Source: Clostridia bacterium (GTDB lineage Bacteria > Bacillota > Clostridia > Clostridiales > Clostridiaceae). Taken from it: a stretch of 12,449 nt of DNA. The stretch is from positions 1 through 12,449 of the forward strand of contig RZYZ01000043.1 in the NCBI GenBank assembly GCA_009930125.1. The letters are read 5' to 3'. The translations under genes were made by a program, and so were the position numbers. Positions 1-7,143 of the stretch are shown one piece after another; within the stretch, counting starts at the first letter, position 1; the number at the start of each line of letters is the position of its first letter. A model generated the notes under the pieces. It had not been told where the DNA came from. It ran no database searches and was given only the letters and a program-made list of their open reading frames with translations.

Positions 1-486
1 GAGCTGCTCGGTAAGACGGGCAAAACGGTGAACATACTGCCGCCCTTTCATTGTGATTATGGATCTAATATAGAAGTGGGAGAGAACTTCTTTGCCAACT
101 ACAATTTTATCGTGCTGGATGTGGCGAAAGTCAGCATCGGAAACAATGTGCAGGCGGCGCCCAATGTGGCCATCTACACTGCCGGATATCCCCTTCATCC
201 TGAAATGAGAAATACAGGCTATGAGTATGGCATCTCCGTCACCATCGGCGATAATGTGTGGATCGGTGGGAACACAGTGATTCTACCTGGCGTCACCATC
301 GGTGACAATGCAGTCATCGGGGCGGGAAGCGTAGTTGGAAAGGATGTGCCTGCAAACATGATTGCCGTGGGCAATCCGCTGAGAATCATCCGGGAGATCA
401 CGGAAGAAGACAGACCCTACTACTATAAAGAGCGTGCCTATGATGAGGAGTCCTGGAACGAGATTCAGGAAATGCTGAAGAAATAA
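1..486 (+). CDS. Sugar O-acetyltransferase (Maa/LacA family), 5'-truncated
   Basis: This is the C-terminal 161 residues of a left-handed beta-helix acetyltransferase that moves acetyl from acetyl-CoA to a sugar hydroxyl, in the cytoplasm. The frame is open to base 1, so the true start and the usual N-terminal Mac domain lie outside the window; the GTG at 28 is internal. Hexapeptide repeats are clear (VSIGNN, VTIGDNVWIGG, VTIGDNAVIGAGSVV), followed by the family's typical AVGNPLRIIREITEED tail. In LacA and Maa the catalytic His lies in a T-G/T-H-P motif. Here the matching motif reads TAGYPLHPEMRN, so Tyr (codon 187-189) occupies that place, with another His three residues later. Family assignment is secure. 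Whether it is active, and on which sugar, is unknown. It ends 590 bp before the next gene and does not appear to belong to the downstream operon. Confidence 0.9.
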   Translation, partial: ELLGKTGKTVNILPPFHCDYGSNIEVGENFFANYNFIVLDVAKVSIGNNVQAAPNVAIYTAGYPLHPEMRNTGYEYGISVTIGDNVWIGGNTVILPGVTIGDNAVIGAGSVVGKDVPANMIAVGNPLRIIREITEEDRPYYYKERAYDEESWNEIQEMLKK

Positions 487-772
487 CAGGCTCAGAGATA
501 ATGGAACTGAAGAGAGCAAAAGGATTGATTGCTTTGTTATGTAGCATCGGTTCTCATTAAGCGAAAGAAATGACAGGATATTCTTGTATGTCAATAATAG
601 AAAAGTTCAAAATGTTTCTAGATTTAAGGATATGGACATCTTACTGAGTAAGGTTTCTGTATTTTTTTGCGCCTGATTTAGTAATACAAGATAAATTCTA
701 AGAACAAATTAACTTTCTGAATATTACAGTAAATGAGAACTGCTGCATTGGAATCTGTCAATGTGCGAAGTG

Positions 773-787
773 ATGTAAACGATATAA
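773..787 (+). promoter_or_regulatory. cre-like site 1 (possible CcpA operator)
   Basis: ATGTAAACGATATAA matches the Gram-positive cre consensus WTGNAANCGNWNNCA except for A in place of C at the second-last position. It shares TGTAAACG-W-TAT with the second site 62 bp downstream. It lies about 130 bp upstream of the predicted transcription start. The match is by eye, and the AT-rich setting raises the chance of coincidence. Confidence 0.4.
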
Positions 788-834
788 TTTCCGTTCTATG
801 AAATTTTAGCTATAATGATATATTATTATCAAAA

Positions 835-849
835 TTGTAAACGTTATCT
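835..849 (+). promoter_or_regulatory. cre-like site 2 (possible CcpA operator)
   Basis: TTGTAAACGTTATCT matches WTGNAANCGNWNNCA at every fixed position except the last base. It ends 26 bp upstream of the -35 box and is centred near -69 from the predicted start. That position is compatible with carbon-catabolite control by CcpA, though not with simple blocking of polymerase at the promoter. No CcpA gene is in the window. Confidence 0.45.
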
Positions 850-875
850 GATTATAGTATCAAACACTCAAAATA

Positions 876-904
876 TTGACAGCATATTAATAAAATGATA
901 ATAT
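876..904 (+). promoter_or_regulatory. Sigma-A promoter of the dpp-ggt-chr operon
   Basis: A perfect -35 TTGACA (876-881), a 17-bp spacer and a -10 TAATAT (899-904) lie in very AT-rich DNA. Transcription would begin near 911 and give a leader of about 170 bases before the first permease. A TATAAT at 811-816 has no good -35 partner and is a poorer candidate. Confidence 0.6.
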
Positions 905-954
905 TCATACAATTATTTAAACGAACAATGATTTCTTTAGATAATTCGTTTATC

Positions 955-1002
955 AGAAAAGAATATCCAAAAGACAGCTAATTTGAATGGATATTCCTTT
1001 CT
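955..1002 (+). repeat. 14-bp inverted repeat in the operon leader
   Basis: The arms at 955-968 (AGAAAAGAATATCC) and 989-1002 (GGATATTCCTTTCT) pair at 13 of 14 positions around a 20-base spacer. The inner eight pairs, GAATATCC/GGATATTC, are perfect. It lies downstream of the predicted start, so it could form an RNA hairpin in the leader or serve as a DNA operator. No T-run typical of an intrinsic terminator follows. Confidence 0.5.
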
Positions 1003-1079
1003 TCAGAATTGTTTAATACAGATGATTTAAGTGTAAATAGTGATTTATGTTCGTCAATACGCGTGAAAGGGATGGTTCA

Positions 1080-2021
1080 ATGGGGAAATATGTGCTGAAA
1101 AGATTATTGCAGATGGTTCTGTTGCTGCTAGGTATCACATTCATCGTGTTCACAAGTCTCTACCTTGCACCGGGAGATCCGGCAGAGCTGGTTGCTGGAG
1201 TGAATGCAACCGCTGATGATGTGGAGAGAATCAGGGTATATCTGGGGCTGGACAAACCGTTTCTGGTTCAATACTGGAATTATCTTTCTCTTCTTCTTCA
1301 GGGAGACCTTGGGACGTCCATTACCACAAGGCAGCCGATTATTGATGAGATCGCTGTAAGGCTTCCTTACACATTGAATCTGGCGGTTGCAGCCATTCTT
1401 CTGGCCACATTCATCGGGATTCCTATAGGAATCTATGCAGCGGTAAGAAAAGACAGCTGGGCAGACCAGCTGCTGACCACCACATCTCTTGCGGGAATAT
1501 CCATTCCCAATTTCTGGCTGGGAAGTATGCTGATTCTGTTATTTTCAGTCAAGCTGGGATGGTTTTCCACTGGAGGGATGACGGATTTCTTCTGGACACC
1601 AGAAGGCTTCAAACAGGCAGTTCTTCCCGCATCCGCTTTAGGGATGGCAGTAGCGGCACAATTCATGAGAATCGGAAGAAACTCCATGATCAGTGTTCTT
1701 CAATCCGATTACATTAGAACCGCTAAAGCCAAGGGGCTTAAGAGCAACCGGATTGTCATCATACATGGGCTTAGAAATGCGATGATTCCGATTCTGACCG
1801 TTTTTGGAACCAGTTTCGGTGGGCTGCTCGGAGGGGCCATTGTTACTGAAAAAGTGTTTGTCATCAATGGGGTTGGCACCTATCTTCTCAATTCCATTAA
1901 TGCAAGAAACTATCCTGCTGTGCAGAGCACAGTGCTTGTCATTGCTGCATTGTTTGTGGTAGTCAATCTCATTGTGGATCTGCTCTATGTAGTGGTGGAT
2001 CCGAGAATCAGTTATGAGTAG
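1080..2021 (+). CDS. dppB: Peptide ABC transporter permease, DppB/OppB type
   Basis: A 313-residue inner-membrane permease, the usual length for DppB, forming half of the membrane channel of a peptide importer. It shows the family N-terminus (KYVLKRLLQM, then a first membrane helix ending before LAPGDPAE), a cluster of further hydrophobic helices, and the cytoplasmic EAA loop (YIRTAKAKGLK...LRNAMIP) that docks on the ATPases. It ends with the typical VDPRISYE. I chose ATG 1080 because GAAAGGGA sits just upstream at good spacing and the protein then begins exactly like the family. An ATG at 1047 would add 11 unconserved residues without a ribosome site. It is first in the operon, 12 bases before dppC. 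The symbol denotes family only. The imported substrate is not known and may be a gamma-glutamyl peptide, judging from the downstream GGT. Confidence 0.93.
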   Translation: MGKYVLKRLLQMVLLLLGITFIVFTSLYLAPGDPAELVAGVNATADDVERIRVYLGLDKPFLVQYWNYLSLLLQGDLGTSITTRQPIIDEIAVRLPYTLNLAVAAILLATFIGIPIGIYAAVRKDSWADQLLTTTSLAGISIPNFWLGSMLILLFSVKLGWFSTGGMTDFFWTPEGFKQAVLPASALGMAVAAQFMRIGRNSMISVLQSDYIRTAKAKGLKSNRIVIIHGLRNAMIPILTVFGTSFGGLLGGAIVTEKVFVINGVGTYLLNSINARNYPAVQSTVLVIAALFVVVNLIVDLLYVVVDPRISYE

Positions 2022-2033
2022 GGGGGTGAACCG

Positions 2034-2903
2034 ATGGAAAACAGACGAGGAATAAAAGCGGCTTTAAAAAAGCTCATCAAGAATCCCACAGCCACATTGG
2101 CATTGATTCTAATCATTATAGTGGTCCTTATGGTTATTCTGGCACCGGTGCTTACATCCTACGGACCAGAAGACCAGGCTGTGAAGGAGAGACTGCTTCC
2201 AGGTTTCTGGGATCCGGAGAACTCCATGGGGAGGTTTCTTGGTACAGACCATCTAGGCAGAGATACATTCGCAAGACTTCTTTATGGTGGAAGAATCACT
2301 CTGATTGTCGCATTGGCGGCAACGACTCTTGGGCTTACAGCAGGTGTTCTGCTGGGCGTATTAGCGGGGTACTTTCCCAGACTGGACAATCCCATCATGA
2401 GGCTGATGGATGTGCTTTTCACTTTTCCGGGAATTCTTCTAGCGATGCTCATTGTGGCAATGCTTGGTGTATCAACCCTTAATGCGACCATCGCCATTTC
2501 AATCTGGTCCATACCATCCTTTGCAAGAATGGTGAGATCAAAGGTTCTGTCTGTGAAGCAGGAGGAATTCATTGTTGCAACCAGAACGCTGGGGGCCAAT
2601 GATTTCAGAATCATTCTATACCATATCTTGCCTAATATTCTGGGAACCATCATTGTCATTGCTACCATGAGACTTGCCTCATCCATTATGTCCATTGCCA
2701 CACTGAGCTTTCTGGGATTAGGCACTCCACCTCCGGCACCGGAATGGGGTGGTATGATCGCCACGGCAAAGGAATACATGTGGGATCGACCCAGTCTCAT
2801 CATCATACCCGGAATTGTAGTCATGATTCTGGTCATCAGTTTCAACGTACTTGGAGATAAATTAACGGATCTATTTGATCCTTCATTAAAAGAAAACGCT
2901 TAG
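2034..2903 (+). CDS. dppC: Peptide ABC transporter permease, DppC/OppC type
   Basis: A 289-residue partner of DppB, normal for the family. It opens with a basic cytoplasmic segment and one strong helix (LALILIIIVVLMVILAPVL), then the OppC-type motif LGTDHLGRDTFARLLYGGR (about residues 72-90). Five more hydrophobic segments follow. The EAA loop reads FIVATRTLGAND...HILPNILG, and the conserved SFLGLGTPPPAPEWGGM follows near residue 230. GGGGGGTGA precedes ATG 2034 and directly adjoins the dppB stop, so the two permeases are probably translationally linked. The stop codon TAG at 2901-2903 shares bases with the AGGAGG site of the next gene. The DppBC heterodimer is the channel and the substrate comes from the lipoprotein encoded next. 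Confidence 0.93.
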   Translation: MENRRGIKAALKKLIKNPTATLALILIIIVVLMVILAPVLTSYGPEDQAVKERLLPGFWDPENSMGRFLGTDHLGRDTFARLLYGGRITLIVALAATTLGLTAGVLLGVLAGYFPRLDNPIMRLMDVLFTFPGILLAMLIVAMLGVSTLNATIAISIWSIPSFARMVRSKVLSVKQEEFIVATRTLGANDFRIILYHILPNILGTIIVIATMRLASSIMSIATLSFLGLGTPPPAPEWGGMIATAKEYMWDRPSLIIIPGIVVMILVISFNVLGDKLTDLFDPSLKENA

Positions 2904-2915
2904 GAGGAATTTATT

Positions 2916-4499
2916 ATGAAAAAATCAAAAATCGCCATGGCCCTTGCTCTTAGTGCTGTATTATTCGCAGGCTGTGCCAGTGGAGCCAAAAGTGAAGCCC
3001 CGGAAGCATCGGTGGATAATCCGGGATCTGAAGCGCCAGCCGCATCTACCGACGAGCCTTTCAATATCATCCTGAACGCACAGCCTACAGGATTCAATCC
3101 TTTGACCACAAATGATTCCATGTCTTCTGATATCAACATACAGATTTATGATACCCTTTATAACAGAACACAGGACGGTACAAGCTATGAACCGAATCTA
3201 GCGCTGGATTTTCCGGAAAGCAGTGAGGATGGACTTTCCGCAACGATCAAGCTGCGTGATGATGTCTCCTTCTCAAACGGTGAAAAATTCAATGCGGAAA
3301 CAGTGAAATTCACCATTGAAAGAATCAAGGACAAAGAATACGGATCTGCTAGAGCATCCATCGCTGCATCCATTGAATCCGTGGAAGTCCTGGGAGAATA
3401 TGAAGTTAAACTGAATTTGAGCTATCCAGACGGTGTTCTTGTAGCAAAATTCGCACATATGAACAGTGCGATGATTTCTCCCAATTCTGATGGGGTGGCA
3501 CTCATGACTGAACCTGTAGGAACAGGTCCATATGTCATGACCGAAGCTGTTGCGGGCAGCGAGTATGTGCTGGAATACAATGAAAACTACTGGGGCGAAG
3601 AGCCGGACATCAAGAAAGTCGTGTTTACAGTTGTAGCAGAAGCATCCACCGCAATTTCCAGACTGGAAACAGCAGAAGCGGACTTCATGCCTGTGGTACC
3701 GCTGACCAACGTGAACAGAGTGAAAAACATACCTGGTGTCAATTTTGTCACATCTCCGAGCTCACAGATCACATATCTTGGACTAAGAACAGACACAGCC
3801 AAGAACCCTGAGCTGATGAGTAATGAGAAGGTAAGACAGGCCATGCTCATGGCAATCGATAGAGCATCCTATGTTGAAACATTAGAAGGCAATGTGCTTG
3901 GCACCAATTCCATACTTCCATCCACTGTATTCGGTTATAAGGAAGAAGCGGAAAATTACGGATATGCCTTTGATCTGGAAGCTGCAAAAGCAGCTGTAGC
4001 AGAAGCAGGTGTAGCGGATGAACCTGTAGTCATACTGACTTCTACTGTCCAGGCAACCCAGACTGTAGCTGAATACATTCAGGCATCCTTGAAGGAGGCC
4101 GGATTCAACAACGTGGAACTGCTGCCTCAGGAATTTGCAACCTATCTTGATACAGCCAAGCAGCCCAACGCATTTGATCTTGCAGTGCTCACATGGGCAA
4201 ATGTCACGGGTGACGGAACAGAGTTCTTTGATCCAAACCTTCATTCTGTGAACTCCTCACAGCGTGTTCAGTACAAGAATGAGGCTTTTGACCAGTATGT
4301 GGACGAAAGCAGAGAGACCATGGATATGGATGTACGTCTGGAAAAACTCGATGCAGCCAACGAACTTGCACTGAAAGATGCTGTAGTGGTTCCGCTGTAC
4401 AATCCATTCAACACCTTTGCCTTCTCAGAGAAGTACGAGAATGTGACGATTCTGCCTGGAACCTACTTCAAAGTACAGCATTTCAAACTGGTAAAATAA
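2916..4499 (+). CDS. dppA: Peptide-binding lipoprotein, SBP_bac_5 family
   Basis: A 527-residue extracytoplasmic solute-binding protein that captures the substrate for the DppBC channel. The N-terminus is a lipoprotein signal (MKKSKIA, hydrophobic core, then LFAGC), so Cys20 should be lipidated and anchored to the outer face of the membrane. A flexible linker rich in Ala, Pro, Ser and Glu follows (about 21-45). The family core then shows LRDDVSFSNGEKFNAETVKFTIERI (about 107-131), the GTGPYVM segment (about 202-208), NENYWGEEPDIKKVVF (about 223-238) and VRQAMLMAIDRASY (about 306-319). AGGAGG lies 8 bases before the start. Family 5 proteins bind di- and oligopeptides, glutathione, nickel or opines. 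The pocket cannot be read by eye, so the substrate remains open. Position between the permeases and the ATPases is usual. Confidence 0.92.
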   Translation: MKKSKIAMALALSAVLFAGCASGAKSEAPEASVDNPGSEAPAASTDEPFNIILNAQPTGFNPLTTNDSMSSDINIQIYDTLYNRTQDGTSYEPNLALDFPESSEDGLSATIKLRDDVSFSNGEKFNAETVKFTIERIKDKEYGSARASIAASIESVEVLGEYEVKLNLSYPDGVLVAKFAHMNSAMISPNSDGVALMTEPVGTGPYVMTEAVAGSEYVLEYNENYWGEEPDIKKVVFTVVAEASTAISRLETAEADFMPVVPLTNVNRVKNIPGVNFVTSPSSQITYLGLRTDTAKNPELMSNEKVRQAMLMAIDRASYVETLEGNVLGTNSILPSTVFGYKEEAENYGYAFDLEAAKAAVAEAGVADEPVVILTSTVQATQTVAEYIQASLKEAGFNNVELLPQEFATYLDTAKQPNAFDLAVLTWANVTGDGTEFFDPNLHSVNSSQRVQYKNEAFDQYVDESRETMDMDVRLEKLDAANELALKDAVVVPLYNPFNTFAFSEKYENVTILPGTYFKVQHFKLVK

Positions 4500-4529
4500 T
4501 GAAGAATTCAAAAGAAAAGGTGGGGTAAT

Positions 4530-5510
4530 ATGGGTAAAGTACTAGATGTCAAGGGATTGACCACCACGTTCACCATCGGAAAAAAAGATTATGAAGTGAT
4601 TCATAATCTTTCTTTCCATATTGATAAAAATGAGACCTTATGTATAGTCGGAGAATCCGGATGCGGTAAAAGTGTGACAACCCTTTGCCTCATGGATCTT
4701 CTTCCTGAAAACGGTCAGGTGACGGGTGGTGAAATGGTTCTGGACGGGAAGAACCTTGGTTTGATGACGGCAAAAGAGAGAAGACTCTCACGGGGCAGCA
4801 AGATGGGGATGATCTTTCAGGAACCGATGACAGCCTTGAATCCACTCCTGACCGTGGGATTTCAGATTATAGAAAACATAAGACAGCATGACAGGAAAAT
4901 CAGCAAGAGTGAAGCGAAAAGGCTTGCGGTGGAAGCACTGCGGAAGGTGGATATTCCAGAGCCCGAAAGCCGCATGAAGCAGTATCCGTTTCAGCTGTCC
5001 GGGGGGCTTCGTCAGCGTGTGATGATCGCCATGACCCTTGCAGCAAAGCCGATCCTTCTGATTGCGGATGAACCGACCACTGCACTGGATGTCACCATCC
5101 AGAAACAGGTTCTGAAACTGATGAATACGCTGAAAAGCGAAATGGATGCGGGGATACTTTTCATTACGCATGACTTAGGTGTGGTGGGAGAGATTGCGGA
5201 TCGAGTCGTTGTATTGTACTCAGGAGACAAAGTGGAAGAAGCGAAGACGGAGGAGATCTTCAGACGTCCTCTTCATCCCTACACTCAGGGGCTGTTCAAG
5301 GCGTACCCGCAAATCGATGCAGAAGACTTTGAGCTGAAGCCCATAGAAGGATCGATACCGCTTCTGACTGAACCCGTTTCAGGCTGCAGGTTTCATCCTC
5401 GCTGCCCTTATGCTACAGAAAAGTGTGCTCGTCTGCAGCCCAAACAGGTGGAACCATACGAAGGACACTTTGTAGCCTGTTTCAAAGTGGAAGAGGAGTT
5501 TGGCTTATGA
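4530..5510 (+). CDS. dppD: Peptide ABC transporter ATPase, DppD/OppD type
   Basis: A 326-residue ATPase of normal length that powers the importer from the cytoplasmic face. Walker A GESGCGKS is at 41-48, the Q-loop IFQEP has Gln97, the signature LSGGL-RQRV is at 156-164, Walker B ILLIADE is at 175-181 with Glu181, and the switch His is 214. All catalytic residues are present. The C-terminal Oligo_HPN domain carries four cysteines, 286, 292, 299 and 317, spaced C-X5-C-X6-C-X17-C. In related Opp transporters this motif has been linked to a [4Fe-4S] cluster. AAGGTGGGG precedes the ATG. The last codons overlap the start of dppF by four bases (ATGA at 5507-5510), so the two ATPases are made together and should form a heterodimer. 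Confidence 0.94.
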   Translation: MGKVLDVKGLTTTFTIGKKDYEVIHNLSFHIDKNETLCIVGESGCGKSVTTLCLMDLLPENGQVTGGEMVLDGKNLGLMTAKERRLSRGSKMGMIFQEPMTALNPLLTVGFQIIENIRQHDRKISKSEAKRLAVEALRKVDIPEPESRMKQYPFQLSGGLRQRVMIAMTLAAKPILLIADEPTTALDVTIQKQVLKLMNTLKSEMDAGILFITHDLGVVGEIADRVVVLYSGDKVEEAKTEEIFRRPLHPYTQGLFKAYPQIDAEDFELKPIEGSIPLLTEPVSGCRFHPRCPYATEKCARLQPKQVEPYEGHFVACFKVEEEFGL

Positions 5511-7093
5511 GAGAAAAAACACCATTAATCGAGGTTAGAAAAGTTAAGAAGTATTTCAAGGTGAACAGACGGCAGCAGCTGAAAGCGCTGGATGACATCA
5601 GTTTTGTTCTGAATAAAGGAGACCGTTTTGCGGTGGTGGGAGAATCCGGATGTGGTAAGTCAACTCTTGGGAAGGTGCTGTTAAGACTTCATGACGCATC
5701 ATCAGGAGCCATGATCTATCATGGGAAGACGCTTTCTGACCTGAATCCTTCCTACGTCATGAAAGAAGTGAAAAAACTGCCTGAATATCAGAAGAAAGCA
5801 TCCCTTTATTATCAGGAGTCTCTGAAACATGAGGAGAAACTTCATGCGTTTCGGAATCAGCTGGAGGAAATTGATGCAGAAGGAAGCGAAAAGGAGTCGA
5901 AGAAGCATTCTCAGCTGGAGAAGAAAATTCTGAAGCTCGAATTCGACGTCAAAGAAGCCAGAAAGAATTCATCGAGACAGCTTAGAGAAGGTGCGAAAAT
6001 CTGCGGGTCACTGATTCTGGTGAAGGAAATCGACGAAATCAGCAGTCTCTATGAGAAAGCGGCTAGGAATCTGGAAAAAGTCTTTCTGCTGAAGAAGGAG
6101 CTTAAAAAGGAGCGGGAAGAGAGTCTGGGTTTGCCCGAAGGAGAAGCGCTTAGCGCATCCAAGGAGAAAATGAAGGAACTGATGGGTAGAATAGCAGAGG
6201 CAAAAGCGGAAGGAAACGGATTTCTTGCGGAAGCGGAAAGTTATAAAGGGAAGACCATTCTCCCCATCCATGAACGTGCTCAGTTTGAGCATTATCTGGA
6301 CCGGCTGGAACGACATAAGATTGACAGCATCGATCTGACAAAGCTGACGACAAAGGAAATGAGAATGCAGAGAAAGGACATGCAGATGATTTTCCAGGAC
6401 CCTGCCGCATCTCTGGATCCCCGGATGACCATCGGAAAGATCATTGAAGAAGGTCTTCTGATTCATACGGATTACAATGCGGCCCAGAGAAAGAAGGTGG
6501 CTCTGGATCTCATAGAAAAAGTGGGGCTGAAAGCCGCTCATTATGACAGTTATCCCAACACCATATCGGGTGGTCAGAAGCAGAGAGTGGGCATTGCAAA
6601 AGCTCTTGCACTGAATCCTGATTTTCTGATTCTTGATGAGTCCGTTTCTGCTCTGGACGTTTCGGTCCAGGCTCAGATTCTGAAACTGCTCACTGACCTT
6701 CATGAGGAACTGGATCTGACGTATCTCTTCATCACCCATGATTTAGGTGTAGTGAAGCATTTCTGCGATCGGCTCATGGTGATGTATCTGGGTTATAATT
6801 TCGAGTACGGCAGTGCAGCGAAAATCTTCGAAAAGCCGATGCATCCCTATACGCAATCTCTGCTTGCTTCTGTTCCGAGGCTCAGAACCAGGGAGGATGA
6901 AAGGGAAGAAGATGTGATCAGAGGAGAAATCCCCAGTCCCATCAATGCACCACCCGGGTGTCCCTTCAATACGCGTTGTCCTCATGCCATGGAAGTATGC
7001 AGAAAGGTGAAACCGAAACTTATTCTGCTGGAGGAAGATCATTCCGTAGCCTGTCATCTGTTCAGCGGGCAGGAGAATGCATTCAGCAGCTAG
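5507..7093 (+). CDS. dppF: Peptide ABC transporter ATPase, DppF/OppF type, with a large internal insertion
   Basis: A 528-residue partner of DppD, about 200 residues longer than a usual OppF of roughly 310-330. Walker A GESGCGKS is at 45-52, the Q-loop IFQDP has Gln297, the signature ISGGQKQRV is at 353-361, Walker B FLILDE is at 373-378 and the switch His is 411, so it should still bind and split ATP. The extra length lies between Walker A and the Q-loop, about residues 82-272 (bases 5750-6322). It is rich in Lys and Glu, looks helical and coiled-coil-like, and has no membrane helix. Normal sequence resumes at DLTKLTTKEMRMQRKDMQ. The Oligo_HPN domain has Cys485, 491, 498 and 516 with the same spacing as DppD. 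I chose ATG 5507 (ATGA overlap with dppD) over an upstream ATG at 5423 that would add unrelated residues. Confidence 0.92.
   Translation: MREKTPLIEVRKVKKYFKVNRRQQLKALDDISFVLNKGDRFAVVGESGCGKSTLGKVLLRLHDASSGAMIYHGKTLSDLNPSYVMKEVKKLPEYQKKASLYYQESLKHEEKLHAFRNQLEEIDAEGSEKESKKHSQLEKKILKLEFDVKEARKNSSRQLREGAKICGSLILVKEIDEISSLYEKAARNLEKVFLLKKELKKEREESLGLPEGEALSASKEKMKELMGRIAEAKAEGNGFLAEAESYKGKTILPIHERAQFEHYLDRLERHKIDSIDLTKLTTKEMRMQRKDMQMIFQDPAASLDPRMTIGKIIEEGLLIHTDYNAAQRKKVALDLIEKVGLKAAHYDSYPNTISGGQKQRVGIAKALALNPDFLILDESVSALDVSVQAQILKLLTDLHEELDLTYLFITHDLGVVKHFCDRLMVMYLGYNFEYGSAAKIFEKPMHPYTQSLLASVPRLRTREDEREEDVIRGEIPSPINAPPGCPFNTRCPHAMEVCRKVKPKLILLEEDHSVACHLFSGQENAFSS
5750..6322 (+). other. Insertion domain within DppF (about 190 residues)
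   Basis: This in-frame segment separates the Walker A half from the Q-loop half of the nucleotide-binding domain. The encoded residues (about 82-272) are mostly Glu, Lys, Leu, Ala and Ser, with stretches such as KKASLYYQESLKHEEKLHAF and LEKVFLLKKELKKEREES that suggest two or three long amphipathic helices, probably a coiled-coil hairpin. I recognise no named domain. Codon use looks like the rest of the gene, so a recent foreign insertion is not suggested. Boundaries are estimated by comparison with remembered OppF sequences and may be off by 10 residues. Confidence 0.75.
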
Positions 7094-7143
7094 ACGATAA
7101 TAAACAAGCAGGCAGATTATTTACCTGTACAAGGAGGAAACAC

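Larger units (their letters stand above)
487..1046. other. AT-rich intergenic region upstream of the transporter operon
   Basis: About 560 bases with no credible coding sequence on either strand, visibly richer in A and T than the flanking genes. It holds two cre-like sites, a sigma-A promoter and an inverted repeat, which are listed separately. A small hairpin at 640-652 (CTTAC-TGA-GTAAG) with a run of seven T at 662-668 could be a weak terminator for the acetyltransferase gene, but the T run starts about 10 bases after the stem, so I do not call it. Apart from these I see nothing in 487-770. Confidence 0.7.

Noticed and set aside
640..668. Intrinsic terminator after the acetyltransferase gene
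   Set aside because: The stem is only five pairs, all but weak, and the T-run begins about 10 bases after it.
788..816. Second promoter using TATAAT at 811-816
   Set aside because: The -35 position reads TTTCCG at 17-bp spacing and no TG extension precedes the -10. The 876-904 promoter is much better.
2282..2845. 187-codon open frame on the - strand inside dppC
   Set aside because: Antisense to a conserved permease; the Met- and Ile-rich translation is typical of a complementary membrane-protein strand.
6008..6739. 243-codon open frame on the - strand inside dppF
   Set aside because: It is antisense to a strongly conserved ABC ATPase, has no recognisable domain and no ribosome site, and its composition reflects the opposite strand.
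6958..7143. Upstream extension of ggt into dppF
   Set aside because: The added residues read dppF out of frame. A perfect AAGGAGG sits six bases before ATG 7144, where the family sequence begins.
7094..7143. Internal promoter or terminator between dppF and ggt
   Set aside because: The 50-base gap holds a good ribosome site and a short CAGG/CCTG repeat only. No -35/-10 pair or stem with a T-run is visible.
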